This document shows positions 27,631 to 35,166 of a stretch of 64,000 nucleotides of DNA, piece by piece (positions within the stretch are counted from its first letter, which is position 1; each line of letters starts with the position of its first letter). The stretch is taken from assembly GCF_000308475.2 (NCBI RefSeq), contig NZ_BAFT02000060.1, positions 62,001 to 126,000 on the forward strand. The letters are read 5' to 3'. The position numbers and the translations under genes are program-made. The DNA comes from Nocardia brasiliensis NBRC 14402 (GTDB taxonomy: Bacteria > Actinomycetota > Actinomycetes > Mycobacteriales > Mycobacteriaceae). The notes under the pieces were generated by a model. That model searched no databases. It was not told where the DNA came from and saw nothing but the letters and a program-made list of their open reading frames with translations.

Positions 27631-27680
27631 CCGCCCGCATCCTGCGCGCCGCCCAGTCGGCCACCGCAGGATGCGGGCGG
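27631..27680 (+). terminator. Strong hairpin terminator after the E2 gene
   Basis: CCGCCCGCATCCTGCG (27631-27646) and CGCAGGATGCGGGCGG (27665-27680) form a perfect 16-base-pair stem with an 18-base loop, starting eight bases after the E2 stop. There is no U-tract. It isolates the dehydrogenase operon from the encapsulin operon downstream. Confidence 0.85.
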
Positions 27681-27952
27681 CTTCATGTCCGGAAGCCGTT
27701 CCGCCGTGACCGCTTTCGCGCTCTGGCGCATCGGCGTCATATCCGCGCGCTCTCATTTCGCCTGCCAGGGCAAGGCGATTTCGGTGACGTCTCAACAGTA
27801 GACCGCATTGCCGGGCAATCGATTTCGGGTATCCGGACGGAAACTTCGGTGTACCGTTCCACGGACGTCCTACCATTTCCCCGGGGGAAACTCGACGGAC
27901 GATACGGTGGCGGCTCGCCGATGTTTTACTGTTTGTTTGGCAAGGAATTCCG
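27681..27952. promoter_or_regulatory. Leader/promoter region of the encapsulin operon with a 15-base palindrome
   Basis: The 272 bases between the hairpin and the aminotransferase start hold no gene. They contain TTTCCCC-G-GGGGAAA (27876-27890), a perfect inverted repeat around one central base, flanked by two copies of ACGGACG (27861-27867 and 27894-27900). The stretch next to the start codon is T-rich (GTTTTACTGTTTGTTTGG), and AAGGA precedes the ATG at 27953. This is the natural place for the operon's promoter and operator. I could not assign -35/-10 boxes. Confidence 0.5.
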
Positions 27953-29293
27953 ATGGCGGATAATGAGATAGACCATTCGGCATCGACCCGGCAACTGCCG
28001 GGCGCACGGATAGCTACCGATTCGCGGCTGGCGCTGGACGGCGGTGTCCCCGTCCGATCGGCGCCCTGGCCGACTTATGACCGAGGCGCCGTGTGCGTCT
28101 ATCCCGAAGACGAGGCGGCGGCGCTGCGCGCCATTCGCAGCCACCTCTACTTCCGCTACGACTACCGGCCCGCGCACGAAACCGAGTGCGCCGGATTCGA
28201 AGCCGAACTCTGCCGCTATTTCGGCTGTAAGCACGCGCTGGCCACCGCCAGCGGCACCACCGCGCTGGCCTTGGCGATCATGGCCGCGGGCATTCCGCCC
28301 GGCAGTCTGATCGCCTGTCCCGGTTTCACTTTTGCGGCGACGCCCAGCGCCATCCTGCTCGCCGGATGCACGCCGTTCCTCGTCGACGTCGACGAGAATC
28401 TGCACTTGGACGTGGCCGATCTGCGGCGCCGGTGGACCCCGCAGGTACGCGCGATCATGGTGGTGCACATGCGCGGTTTCGCCGGCGACATGGCGGCCCT
28501 GCTCGAATTCGCCGACGAAATGGGTGTGCCCGTGTTCGAGGACGCCGTGCCGGCGCTCGGCGCGGAATTGGCCGGCCGTAAACTCGGCACCTTCGGCCTG
28601 GCGGGCGCTTTCAGCACTCAATCGGACAAGTCGCTCAACAGCGGCGAGGGTGGCTTTCTCGTCACCGACGACAGCGCGCTGTTCGCCCGCGCCACTGTGC
28701 TTTCCGGCGCGTACGAGGGACGATTACGCCGGCATTTCCCGGACGGCGAACCACCGATCAGCACCGATCTGGATCTGCCGCTGCTCAGTTTCCGCATGGA
28801 CGAGATCCGCGCCGCGCTGCTGCGGGCCGAGCTGGCGCGATTGCCGGTACGGCTGGCCGCGTTCCGGCGCAATTACGATCACGTCGCCGCGGCGCTGGCC
28901 GACGTCGACGGAATTCGGATCCGGCAACCGGTCGCGCCGGGCGCGTATCTCGGCGAGGCCTTCATCTTTCAGGTGCCGAGCGGGCGCGCCCAATGGTTTG
29001 CGCGGGCGCTGTGCCACGAGGGCATCGAGGCGCGCAATCTCGGTTCCGACGCCGACCACAACATCCGGGCGTTCTGGAATTGGCGATTCCTGTTCCGCGG
29101 CATGACGACCACCGCCATCCAAGCACTGCTGCCCGCGGCGACCCGCTATCTCCAAGGGGCCGTTGATGTTCCGCTCTCCTCGACGCTGACGCCCGCGGAT
29201 TGCGACGAACTCGTCACGGCGGTACGCAAAGTCGCCGCCGCCGAACTCGGCACCGAAGAGGGCGCGGGCTCCGCAGCGGCCGGGCAGCGATGA
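27953..29293 (+). CDS. DegT/DnrJ/EryC1/StrS-family PLP aminotransferase
   Basis: A 446-residue fold-type I PLP enzyme of the sugar-aminotransferase/AHBA-synthase superfamily. Visible: SGTTALALA (100-108) for the phosphate, CPGFTFAATPSAIL, FEDAVPALGA with Asp197, and FSTQSDKSLNSGEGG with Lys226 as the PLP-binding residue. It usually transfers an amino group to a keto-sugar, a keto-cyclitol or a related ketone. About 25 residues precede the conserved start (LALDGGVPVR), and a Glu/Gly/Ala tail follows the domain; both are longer than needed. First gene of the encapsulin operon; the next gene starts inside its stop (ATGA). Substrate unknown. Confidence 0.94.
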   Translation: MADNEIDHSASTRQLPGARIATDSRLALDGGVPVRSAPWPTYDRGAVCVYPEDEAAALRAIRSHLYFRYDYRPAHETECAGFEAELCRYFGCKHALATASGTTALALAIMAAGIPPGSLIACPGFTFAATPSAILLAGCTPFLVDVDENLHLDVADLRRRWTPQVRAIMVVHMRGFAGDMAALLEFADEMGVPVFEDAVPALGAELAGRKLGTFGLAGAFSTQSDKSLNSGEGGFLVTDDSALFARATVLSGAYEGRLRRHFPDGEPPISTDLDLPLLSFRMDEIRAALLRAELARLPVRLAAFRRNYDHVAAALADVDGIRIRQPVAPGAYLGEAFIFQVPSGRAQWFARALCHEGIEARNLGSDADHNIRAFWNWRFLFRGMTTTAIQALLPAATRYLQGAVDVPLSSTLTPADCDELVTAVRKVAAAELGTEEGAGSAAAGQR

Positions 29294-30450
29294 GCACCGA
29301 AGCCGGCGCGCTACCGCGGCTCGCCCTGGCCGGTGTGTTCGGCGGTCTGTTCTGCGGCTATCTCGGCCTGTCCGCGGCGATCCCGGTGCTGCCCGCGCAC
29401 GTCCGGGATCAGTTCGGGGCGGGCGATCTCGCGGTGGGGCTCGCGGTCACCGCGACCGCGCTCACCGCGCTGCTCACCCGTCCGATCTTCGGTGGGCTCG
29501 CGGATCGATACGGGCATCGCTGCGTCATGCGCTTCGGCGCGCTGGCGATCGCCGCGGGCGGCCTGCTGTACTTCCTCCCGGTCGGTCTCGCGGGCCTGAT
29601 CGTGGTCCGGCTGCTGCTCGGCATCGGCGAGGCCGCCCTGTTCACCGCGGGCGCGGTCTGGACCGTGGCGCTCGCCCCGCACCACCGTCGCGGCCAGGTG
29701 ATCGGCTTGTACGGCATCGCCATGTGGGGCGGCATCTCGCTGGGCACCGCGCTCGGTGCGGTCTTGCGGCACTTCGGCATCGATGCGGTGTGGGCGTTCT
29801 GTGCCGCCGCGCCGTTGCTCGGCGCGGTCCTGATCAACATCGTCGTGCCGCAACCGCACGTCGCGGCGGCCAGCGGCCGCGGGCTGCTGCTGCGGCCCGC
29901 GGTGCTGCCCGGGCTGGGCCTGGCGTTGGGCGCCGCGGGTTATGTCGGCCTGGCCGCGTTCGTGATCAGCGGTCTGCAGGAACGCGGCATCGACGCGGGC
30001 GTCGTCGTGCTGAGCACCTTCAGCGCGGTGTACGCGGGCACCCGGTTGTTCATCGGGCATCTGCCGGATCAGCTGGGCCCGCGCCGGGTCGCATCCTGGT
30101 GTGGCGCAGGCGAAGCCGCGGGGCTGCTGATCATCGCATGGGCGCCGAACCTGCCGGTCGCGGTGCTCGGCGCCGTGGTCATGGGCGTCGGATTCTCGCT
30201 CCTGCATCCCTCTTTGGCGCTGATGGTCATGAACAACACCGAAAACACCAAGCAGGGCGCGGCAATCGGCGCCTACACCTCGTTCTGGGATCTGGGCCTG
30301 TTCGTCTGGGGTCCGGCGACCGGGGCCATCGCGACCGGGTTCGGCTACCCCGCCGTCTTCGTGGTCGGCGCGGCCTGCGCGCTCGCGGCCTCGGTCCTGG
30401 CCATGACGATCCGGCAAGCAGTCACCACGGAGAAGGCAGTCGGCCGATGA
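29290..30450 (+). CDS. MFS exporter in the encapsulin operon
   Basis: A 386-residue membrane protein with 12 hydrophobic segments, starting at the ATG that overlaps the preceding stop. The MFS loop FGGLADRYGHRCVMRFG follows the second segment, and HHRRGQVIGLYGIAMWGG lies between segments 4 and 5. It is short, without a large central loop, as in small-molecule exporters. Its tight coupling to the aminotransferase and sulfotransferase suggests export of the operon's product, or self-protection. It overlaps the sulfotransferase gene by four bases (ATGA). Confidence 0.92.
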   Translation: MSTEAGALPRLALAGVFGGLFCGYLGLSAAIPVLPAHVRDQFGAGDLAVGLAVTATALTALLTRPIFGGLADRYGHRCVMRFGALAIAAGGLLYFLPVGLAGLIVVRLLLGIGEAALFTAGAVWTVALAPHHRRGQVIGLYGIAMWGGISLGTALGAVLRHFGIDAVWAFCAAAPLLGAVLINIVVPQPHVAAASGRGLLLRPAVLPGLGLALGAAGYVGLAAFVISGLQERGIDAGVVVLSTFSAVYAGTRLFIGHLPDQLGPRRVASWCGAGEAAGLLIIAWAPNLPVAVLGAVVMGVGFSLLHPSLALMVMNNTENTKQGAAIGAYTSFWDLGLFVWGPATGAIATGFGYPAVFVVGAACALAASVLAMTIRQAVTTEKAVGR

Positions 30451-31382
30451 CGAACCCCACCCCGCTGAAAGTCCTGTGCATCACCGGTTGGTGTCGCAAC
30501 GGCAGCACCATCATCGGCAACATCCTGAACGAGATTCCCGGCTTCTTTCACGTCGGCGAGCTGGCCTTCCTCTGGAAGAACGCGGCCGGGCGCGGCGTGA
30601 ACCAGGAGTGCGGCTGCGGGCTCGAGCTCGTCGACTGCCCGATCTGGTCCACCGTCCTGCCGATCGGTCAGCCCGCCGATACGCCGTTCGCCGCGCATGC
30701 CGACACGGTCATCCGGCGTCAGCTCGGCAGCGTCCGGACCCGCCACACCTGGCAGGTCCTGGGCCGCGGCCTGCGTAGCGCGCAGGTGCGCGCCCACGCC
30801 ACGCTGATGACCGAGGTCTATCACGCCGTCGCGGCCCGCTCGAACGCCCGAGTGATCGTCGATACCAGCAAGATTCCCGGCGAGGCCGCGCTGCTGCCGT
30901 ATCTCGACGGCATCACCCCGTACTACGTCCATCTGGTGCGCGACCCGCGTGCGGTGGCCCAATCCTGGAGCAAGCCGAAGGAATACGTGTACGCGATGTC
31001 GCCGGGCAAGAGCACCGGCTACTGGACCGGATTCAATCTCGCCACGCACGCGATCACCCGGCGCCATCCGCAACGCTCCCTGTTCCTGCGCTACGAGGAC
31101 TTCATCGCCGCGCCCGAACAGACCATCGCCGCGATGCTGGCGCACTGTGCGTGTGATCCCGCGGCGAACCCGGTCACCGATCGCACGGTCGAGTTGCACA
31201 CCAATCACACGGTGACCGGGAACCCGGACCGCTTCCACACCGGGGCCACCGTCATCCGTCCGTCCGACGATTCCTGGCGGTCCGGGTTGCCGAAGTCGGC
31301 CCAGCGCACCGTCGCCGCACTGTCCTGGCCGCTCGCACGCCGCTATGGCTACGCGCTCGGCACCACGAAAGCGAAGGGGTAG
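30447..31382 (+). CDS. PAPS-dependent sulfotransferase family protein
   Basis: A 311-residue soluble protein of the sulfotransferase fold. The 5'-phosphosulfate loop is ITGWCRNGSTIIGNIL near residues 11-26 (R-N-G-S-T in place of P-K-S-G-T), and the 3'-phosphate motif is YVHLVRDPRAVAQSW near residue 160. HVGELAFLW and LFLRYEDFIAAPEQTIAAML complete the family pattern. It would move a sulfonate group from PAPS to a hydroxyl or amine on a small molecule. Sulfotransferases are among the genes I recall as recurring beside family 3 encapsulins. The next gene begins two bases after the stop. Confidence 0.9.
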   Translation: MTNPTPLKVLCITGWCRNGSTIIGNILNEIPGFFHVGELAFLWKNAAGRGVNQECGCGLELVDCPIWSTVLPIGQPADTPFAAHADTVIRRQLGSVRTRHTWQVLGRGLRSAQVRAHATLMTEVYHAVAARSNARVIVDTSKIPGEAALLPYLDGITPYYVHLVRDPRAVAQSWSKPKEYVYAMSPGKSTGYWTGFNLATHAITRRHPQRSLFLRYEDFIAAPEQTIAAMLAHCACDPAANPVTDRTVELHTNHTVTGNPDRFHTGATVIRPSDDSWRSGLPKSAQRTVAALSWPLARRYGYALGTTKAKG

Positions 31383-31384
31383 TC

Positions 31385-32191
31385 ATGGATCTCGGGCTCG
31401 AGCACAAGGTAGCGCTGGTCGCGGGCGGGTCGAGCGGGATCGGGCTGGCCATCGCGCGGGAACTGGCAGCCGAGGGCGCGCACGTCGCGATCGGCGCGCG
31501 CGACGCCGCCCGGCTGGCCGCGGCGGAGCGGGCGGTCAAAGAGGTCGCGCGGGCCCGGGTGCACGCCACCAGTGTGGACATCACCGACAGTGCGGCCGCC
31601 CACCGCTGGATCGAGGAGGTCGCCGCCGAATTCGGTGCGGTGCACGTCATGGTGGTCAGCGGCGGCAGCCCGCCCACCGGGAACGCGGCCTGCTTCGCGC
31701 CGGCGGACTACCGGGCGGCGATCGATGGCGTGCTGATGCCCGCGGTCGACGTGGCCCTCGCCGCGCTGCCGTATCTGCGCAAAGCCCGTTGGGGCCGGGT
31801 AATTTTCGTGACCTCGGAGACCGCGAGCGTGCCCATCGGCGATCTGGCGCTGTCCGGTGTGACCAGGACGGCCATCACCCGTTTCGCCCAGTCCCTGGCC
31901 GTCGAGGTGGGCCGCGACGGCGTGACGGTCAACGTGCTGGCGCCCAGCGCGACCCGCACGCCCCTGCTGGAACGCGTGGTGGCGCAACGCACCGACCGGA
32001 TCGAAGCCGAGTTCGACACGCTGGGCAGGCACACCGCGATCGGGCGTATCGCCCACCCGGCCGAAATGGCCGCCGTCGCCGCCTTTCTGGCGAGCGCGCG
32101 GTCCTCCTATCTGACCGGGACGGTCCAACTGGTCGACGGCGGCGCGAGCCTGCTCGGCCCGAGCTGGTCACACCCCGCCGAACCAGCGTGA
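31385..32191 (+). CDS. Short-chain dehydrogenase/reductase, atypical catalytic residues
   Basis: A 268-residue SDR. The cofactor motif is GGSSGIG (14-20), and the usual NNAG is replaced by VSGGSPPTG (91-99). Ser144 stands in FVTSETAS, but the classical YxxxK reads S-G-V-T-R (Ser157 to Arg161), so the catalytic Tyr and Lys are both absent. A subgroup of FabG-like SDRs is known with a 'P-x-x-x-L-x-L-S-x-x-x-R' signature and an imperfect tetrad, and this protein fits it (PIGDLALSGVTR). It may be a redox enzyme with a different proton relay, or not a redox enzyme. The ATG follows the sulfotransferase stop by two bases. Confidence 0.92.
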   Translation: MDLGLEHKVALVAGGSSGIGLAIARELAAEGAHVAIGARDAARLAAAERAVKEVARARVHATSVDITDSAAAHRWIEEVAAEFGAVHVMVVSGGSPPTGNAACFAPADYRAAIDGVLMPAVDVALAALPYLRKARWGRVIFVTSETASVPIGDLALSGVTRTAITRFAQSLAVEVGRDGVTVNVLAPSATRTPLLERVVAQRTDRIEAEFDTLGRHTAIGRIAHPAEMAAVAAFLASARSSYLTGTVQLVDGGASLLGPSWSHPAEPA

Positions 32192-32228
32192 CCGGCACTG
32201 TCGCCGGCGACACGGAAGGAAGTAAAAC

Positions 32229-33104
32229 ATGCTGCACACCGATGGCGTGAAACCGACTCTGGCGCAGGTCGTCCGGGACCGCGCGCAGGAACTCTCCCCG
32301 GGACGGATGTTCGTGGAGTGCTGCGCCGAGCGGGGTCTGGACGCCGCGGTCGAGTACGACGTGACGATCACCGACTCGCTGACCAGTTCGCGGCGCAAGC
32401 CGCGCCACCCCGCGCGCAATATGCTCAAAGCCATTGACCTGTCCCGTGATCCGCGTCAGTACTACTGGCACGAAAGCCCGCCCGGCGCCGACGACGCCCC
32501 GATCGACGGCGCCGACGTCCGCCGGGAACTGGCCAGCAGGTTCCACAGGTCACCGATCCCGGAACTGCTGCCCACCACCGCCTGGGTCCAGGTGCCGCCG
32601 CAGCTGTGGGAGGACCCCGGCACGTTCGAATCCTTCATCGACTATCGCCTGATCGTGCGGCTGTGCACGGCGGAGAACTACACGATCATCGCGAGCGCGG
32701 GTGGCCTGCTCAACATTCCGGGCATCGAGCGGATGACCTCGGCCGGGCCGTTCAGCTCGACTATCCTGCGCGCCTGCAACGAGATCGAGCAGATGGGCGG
32801 CACCGCGGACGGCATGATCATCAACCCGGTCGACTACTACCGCGCCATGGGCACCGGGACCCTGATGACCGATCTGGAGCGCAACGGCGTGTTCATCGTG
32901 CGCACCCGCCTGGTCGAGCCGGGCAGTGCCATCGTCGGCGACTTCGGCCACGGCGCACAGCTTTTCGACGCCGGACGCTCGGTGATCCGGTTCGCCGAGC
33001 CACCGCCGGGCACGTTCACCGAGCCCGGCGCGGCGGTGATGGCGCAGATCTACGAGCGGGTCGTGGTTAACCTGCCGACCAACTTCTTCGTCGTCACCGT
33101 GTAG
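32229..33104 (+). CDS. HK97-fold capsid-like protein, probable family 3 encapsulin shell
   Basis: A 291-residue protein with the layout of an HK97-type major capsid protein. N-arm, residues 1-50; probable E-loop, about 52-100 (charged, with RRKPRHPARN). P-domain: RSPIPELLPTTAWVQVPPQL (107-126), the helix with TFESFIDYRLIVRLCTAEN (132-150), then IIASAGGLLNIPGI with the turn Gly165-Ile166. A-domain: MIINPVDYYRAM (196-207). Closing strands: AIVGDFGHGAQLFDAG (234-249) and ERVVVNLPTNFFVV (276-289). No portal, terminase, protease or tail gene is near, while five biosynthetic genes and an exporter surround it. This matches the proposed family 3 ('natural product') encapsulins, shell proteins inside biosynthetic clusters. 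It would assemble into an icosahedral compartment for operon enzymes. AAGGA precedes the ATG. Confidence 0.85.
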   Translation: MLHTDGVKPTLAQVVRDRAQELSPGRMFVECCAERGLDAAVEYDVTITDSLTSSRRKPRHPARNMLKAIDLSRDPRQYYWHESPPGADDAPIDGADVRRELASRFHRSPIPELLPTTAWVQVPPQLWEDPGTFESFIDYRLIVRLCTAENYTIIASAGGLLNIPGIERMTSAGPFSSTILRACNEIEQMGGTADGMIINPVDYYRAMGTGTLMTDLERNGVFIVRTRLVEPGSAIVGDFGHGAQLFDAGRSVIRFAEPPPGTFTEPGAAVMAQIYERVVVNLPTNFFVVTV

Positions 33105-33113
33105 GGGGCGTCG

Positions 33114-34416
33114 GTGTCCGAAGAGACGGCGCCACCCGTGCGCGACGACCCGGACGTCGTGGTCGTCGGGGGCGGGGCCGCCGGATTGTTCTGTGCCTAT
33201 CACCTGCGCCGCGCCGGTGCGGCGGTCACCGTGCTGGAACGCGGCGCGCTCGGCGGCCCGCAGTCGTGTTCCAGCGGGAACACAGGCTTCGTCGGCACGC
33301 ACGGCGCCGCGCCCTTGGCGGAGCCGGGAATGCGCTCGTGGCGTTCGCTCGCCATGCTGCATCCGGACGCCCCGTTCCATGTGCGTCCGCGGGCGGACCG
33401 CGAATTGCTGCGCTGGCTCGGTCATTTCGGGCGGGCCTGCACACCGTCGGCCGCGGCGACGGGGTTTCGGACCCTGGCCGAGATGAAGCGGCGCAGCCTC
33501 GAGATCCTGCACGAACTCTGCGTATCCGAAAGGATCGCGGACACTTTCGCAGCGCCCGGCATCGTCCTGACTTACCGGACCGCCCAAGGCTTTTTCCGCC
33601 GCGCGCGCGGCCCTCGCCCGCACCGTGGCCAACGGGATCCCGTTGCGCGTCCTCGCACCGGGCGAGCTGGACGAACTGGAGCCCAGGACCCGGTTCGCCG
33701 TCCACGGCGCGCTGTACAACCCGGAGGGCGCGTACCTGCGGGTGCCGGAGTTCGTGCTCGAGTTCGGCCGCCTGCTGCGGGCACTCGGCGTCGAGATCCG
33801 CGAATACACCGAGCTGACCGGCTTCGCGATCACCGCGGGAAAGATCGGTCGGCTCAGCACAACCCGCGGTGAGCTCCGTCCCGGTGCGGTGGTCCTCACT
33901 GCAGGCGCCTGGTCGACCGAATGCGCGCGGATGGCCGGGGTCGAGCTACCGCTGCAACCGATCAAGGGCTACAGCGTCACCATGGACCAGCCGCCGAACG
34001 GGCCGAGCCGTCCTGTCCTGTTGAGCGAAGGCCGGGTGGCGCTGGTCCCCCTGGGCGATCGCTTGCGCATCGGCGGCACCCTGGAGCTGACCGGCATGCG
34101 TAACACCATCTCCGACCGCCGGGTGCGGAGCATGTTGCGCACCGTCGGTGACTACCTGCCCGACCTCGAACAGACGCACACCCGCGAGACCTGGAGTGGT
34201 CTGCGCCCCAGCACACCCGACGGCGTGCCGGTCATCGGCCGGGCCGGGCCGGGCAACCTGATCGTCGCCGCGGGATACGGCCATATCGGCATGGGGCTCG
34301 CGCCGGCCGGTGGTGAGCTCGTCGGGCACCTGCTCGCGGGTGAGACACCGGTCACCGATCCGGATCCCTTGCGCCCGAATCGTTTCGGTGGGTCGCGTGA
34401 CCGGCAGCCGACATGA
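33114..34416 (+). pseudogene. DadA-like FAD amino-acid oxidoreductase, frameshifted by one extra T
   Basis: An FAD-dependent oxidoreductase of the D-amino-acid dehydrogenase (DadA) group in two frames. The first runs from the GTG at 33114: VVVVGGGAAGLFCAYHLRRA (Rossmann GxGxxG), SCSSGNTGFV, then LTYRTAQG. The second, from about 33596, continues AARAALARTVANG and runs to 34416 through LLSEGRVALVPLGDRLRIGG, WSGLRPSTPDGVPVIGR and AAGYGHIGMGLAPAGG. The frames join perfectly if one T is removed from the run TTTTT at 33591-33595 (giving QGFSAARAA), restoring about 433 residues, the family's length. All other motifs are intact, so the mutation is recent, a sequencing error, or slippage-dependent. 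It would oxidise an amino acid or secondary amine. The ATG of the next gene overlaps its stop. Confidence 0.88.
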
Positions 34417-35138
34417 CCGCGCACCCGGACACCAAGCGCGGCAGCACGATCGGCGTGTTGTGCCTCGACACCGCGTTCACCAAGCTCCCCGGCCATATCC
34501 GGAATCCGTCGACCTTCGACTTCCCCGTCGTCTACCAGGTGGTGCGCGGCGCGACACCGCAGCGGGTGGTGGCCGAGGCGGATCCGACATTGCTCGCGCC
34601 GTTCGTCGCCGCCGCAAAGGAACTCGAAGCCCGCGGGGTGGCCGCGATCACCAGCGGCTGCGGGTTCCTCGTCCTGTTCCAGCAGCAGTTGGCCGACGCC
34701 GTGCACGTCCCCCTGTACAGCTCGAGCCTCATCCAATTGCCGATGGTGCGCCGCATGATCGCTGCAGACCGCGAGATCGGCGTCCTCGTCGCCAAGCGGG
34801 ACGCGCTGACCTGGCGGCACCTGCGCGCGATCGGCGCCGAGACGCTGCCGATCCGCGTCGCCGGAATGGACGCGCACCCCGAGTTCCGCGAGGTCGTCCT
34901 CGAGGGCCGCCGGACCGCGCTCGACGCCGACCGGCTCGGGCGTGAGGTGCTCGCCGAGGTCGACCGCCTGGCCGCGGCGCAGCCGGCGCTCGGCGCGCTG
35001 GTGATCGAATGCACCGACCTGGTGCCCTACGGGCACGCGATCCAGCGCCGTCTCGGCATCCCGGTGTTCGACATCGTCACGCTCACCGAAATGGTGCATC
35101 GCAGCCTGTGCCACCGCCCTTTTCGCAGCGGCCGGTAG
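34413..35138 (+). CDS. Aspartate/glutamate (hydantoin) racemase-family protein
   Basis: A 241-residue cytosolic enzyme. It shows the two-domain pattern of the Asp/Glu racemase superfamily with a paired-cysteine active site: Cys83 in AITSGCGFLV and Cys200 in VIECTDLVPYG. GVLVAKRDALTWRHL starts the second domain. Members racemise or epimerise amino acids without cofactor, or act as maleate isomerase/decarboxylase relatives. Next to a DadA-like enzyme it may supply or invert the stereocentre of an amino-acid building block. Its start overlaps the preceding stop by four bases (ATGA). It is the last gene of the operon; the next gene is convergent. Confidence 0.9.
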   Translation: MTAHPDTKRGSTIGVLCLDTAFTKLPGHIRNPSTFDFPVVYQVVRGATPQRVVAEADPTLLAPFVAAAKELEARGVAAITSGCGFLVLFQQQLADAVHVPLYSSSLIQLPMVRRMIAADREIGVLVAKRDALTWRHLRAIGAETLPIRVAGMDAHPEFREVVLEGRRTALDADRLGREVLAEVDRLAAAQPALGALVIECTDLVPYGHAIQRRLGIPVFDIVTLTEMVHRSLCHRPFRSGR

Positions 35139-35166
35139 TGGCCGGCGCGGGTCGTCGGCAGCGGGC

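Noticed and set aside
32229-33104. The capsid-like gene as a prophage remnant
   Set aside because: No terminase, portal, protease, tail, integrase or attachment repeat was seen nearby, base composition is like the neighbours, and the gene lies within a coupled biosynthetic operon.
33114-34416. Two separate genes in the DadA-like region
   Set aside because: The two halves are consecutive parts of one FAD oxidoreductase and join exactly when one T of a T5 run is removed. The second half has no Rossmann motif of its own.
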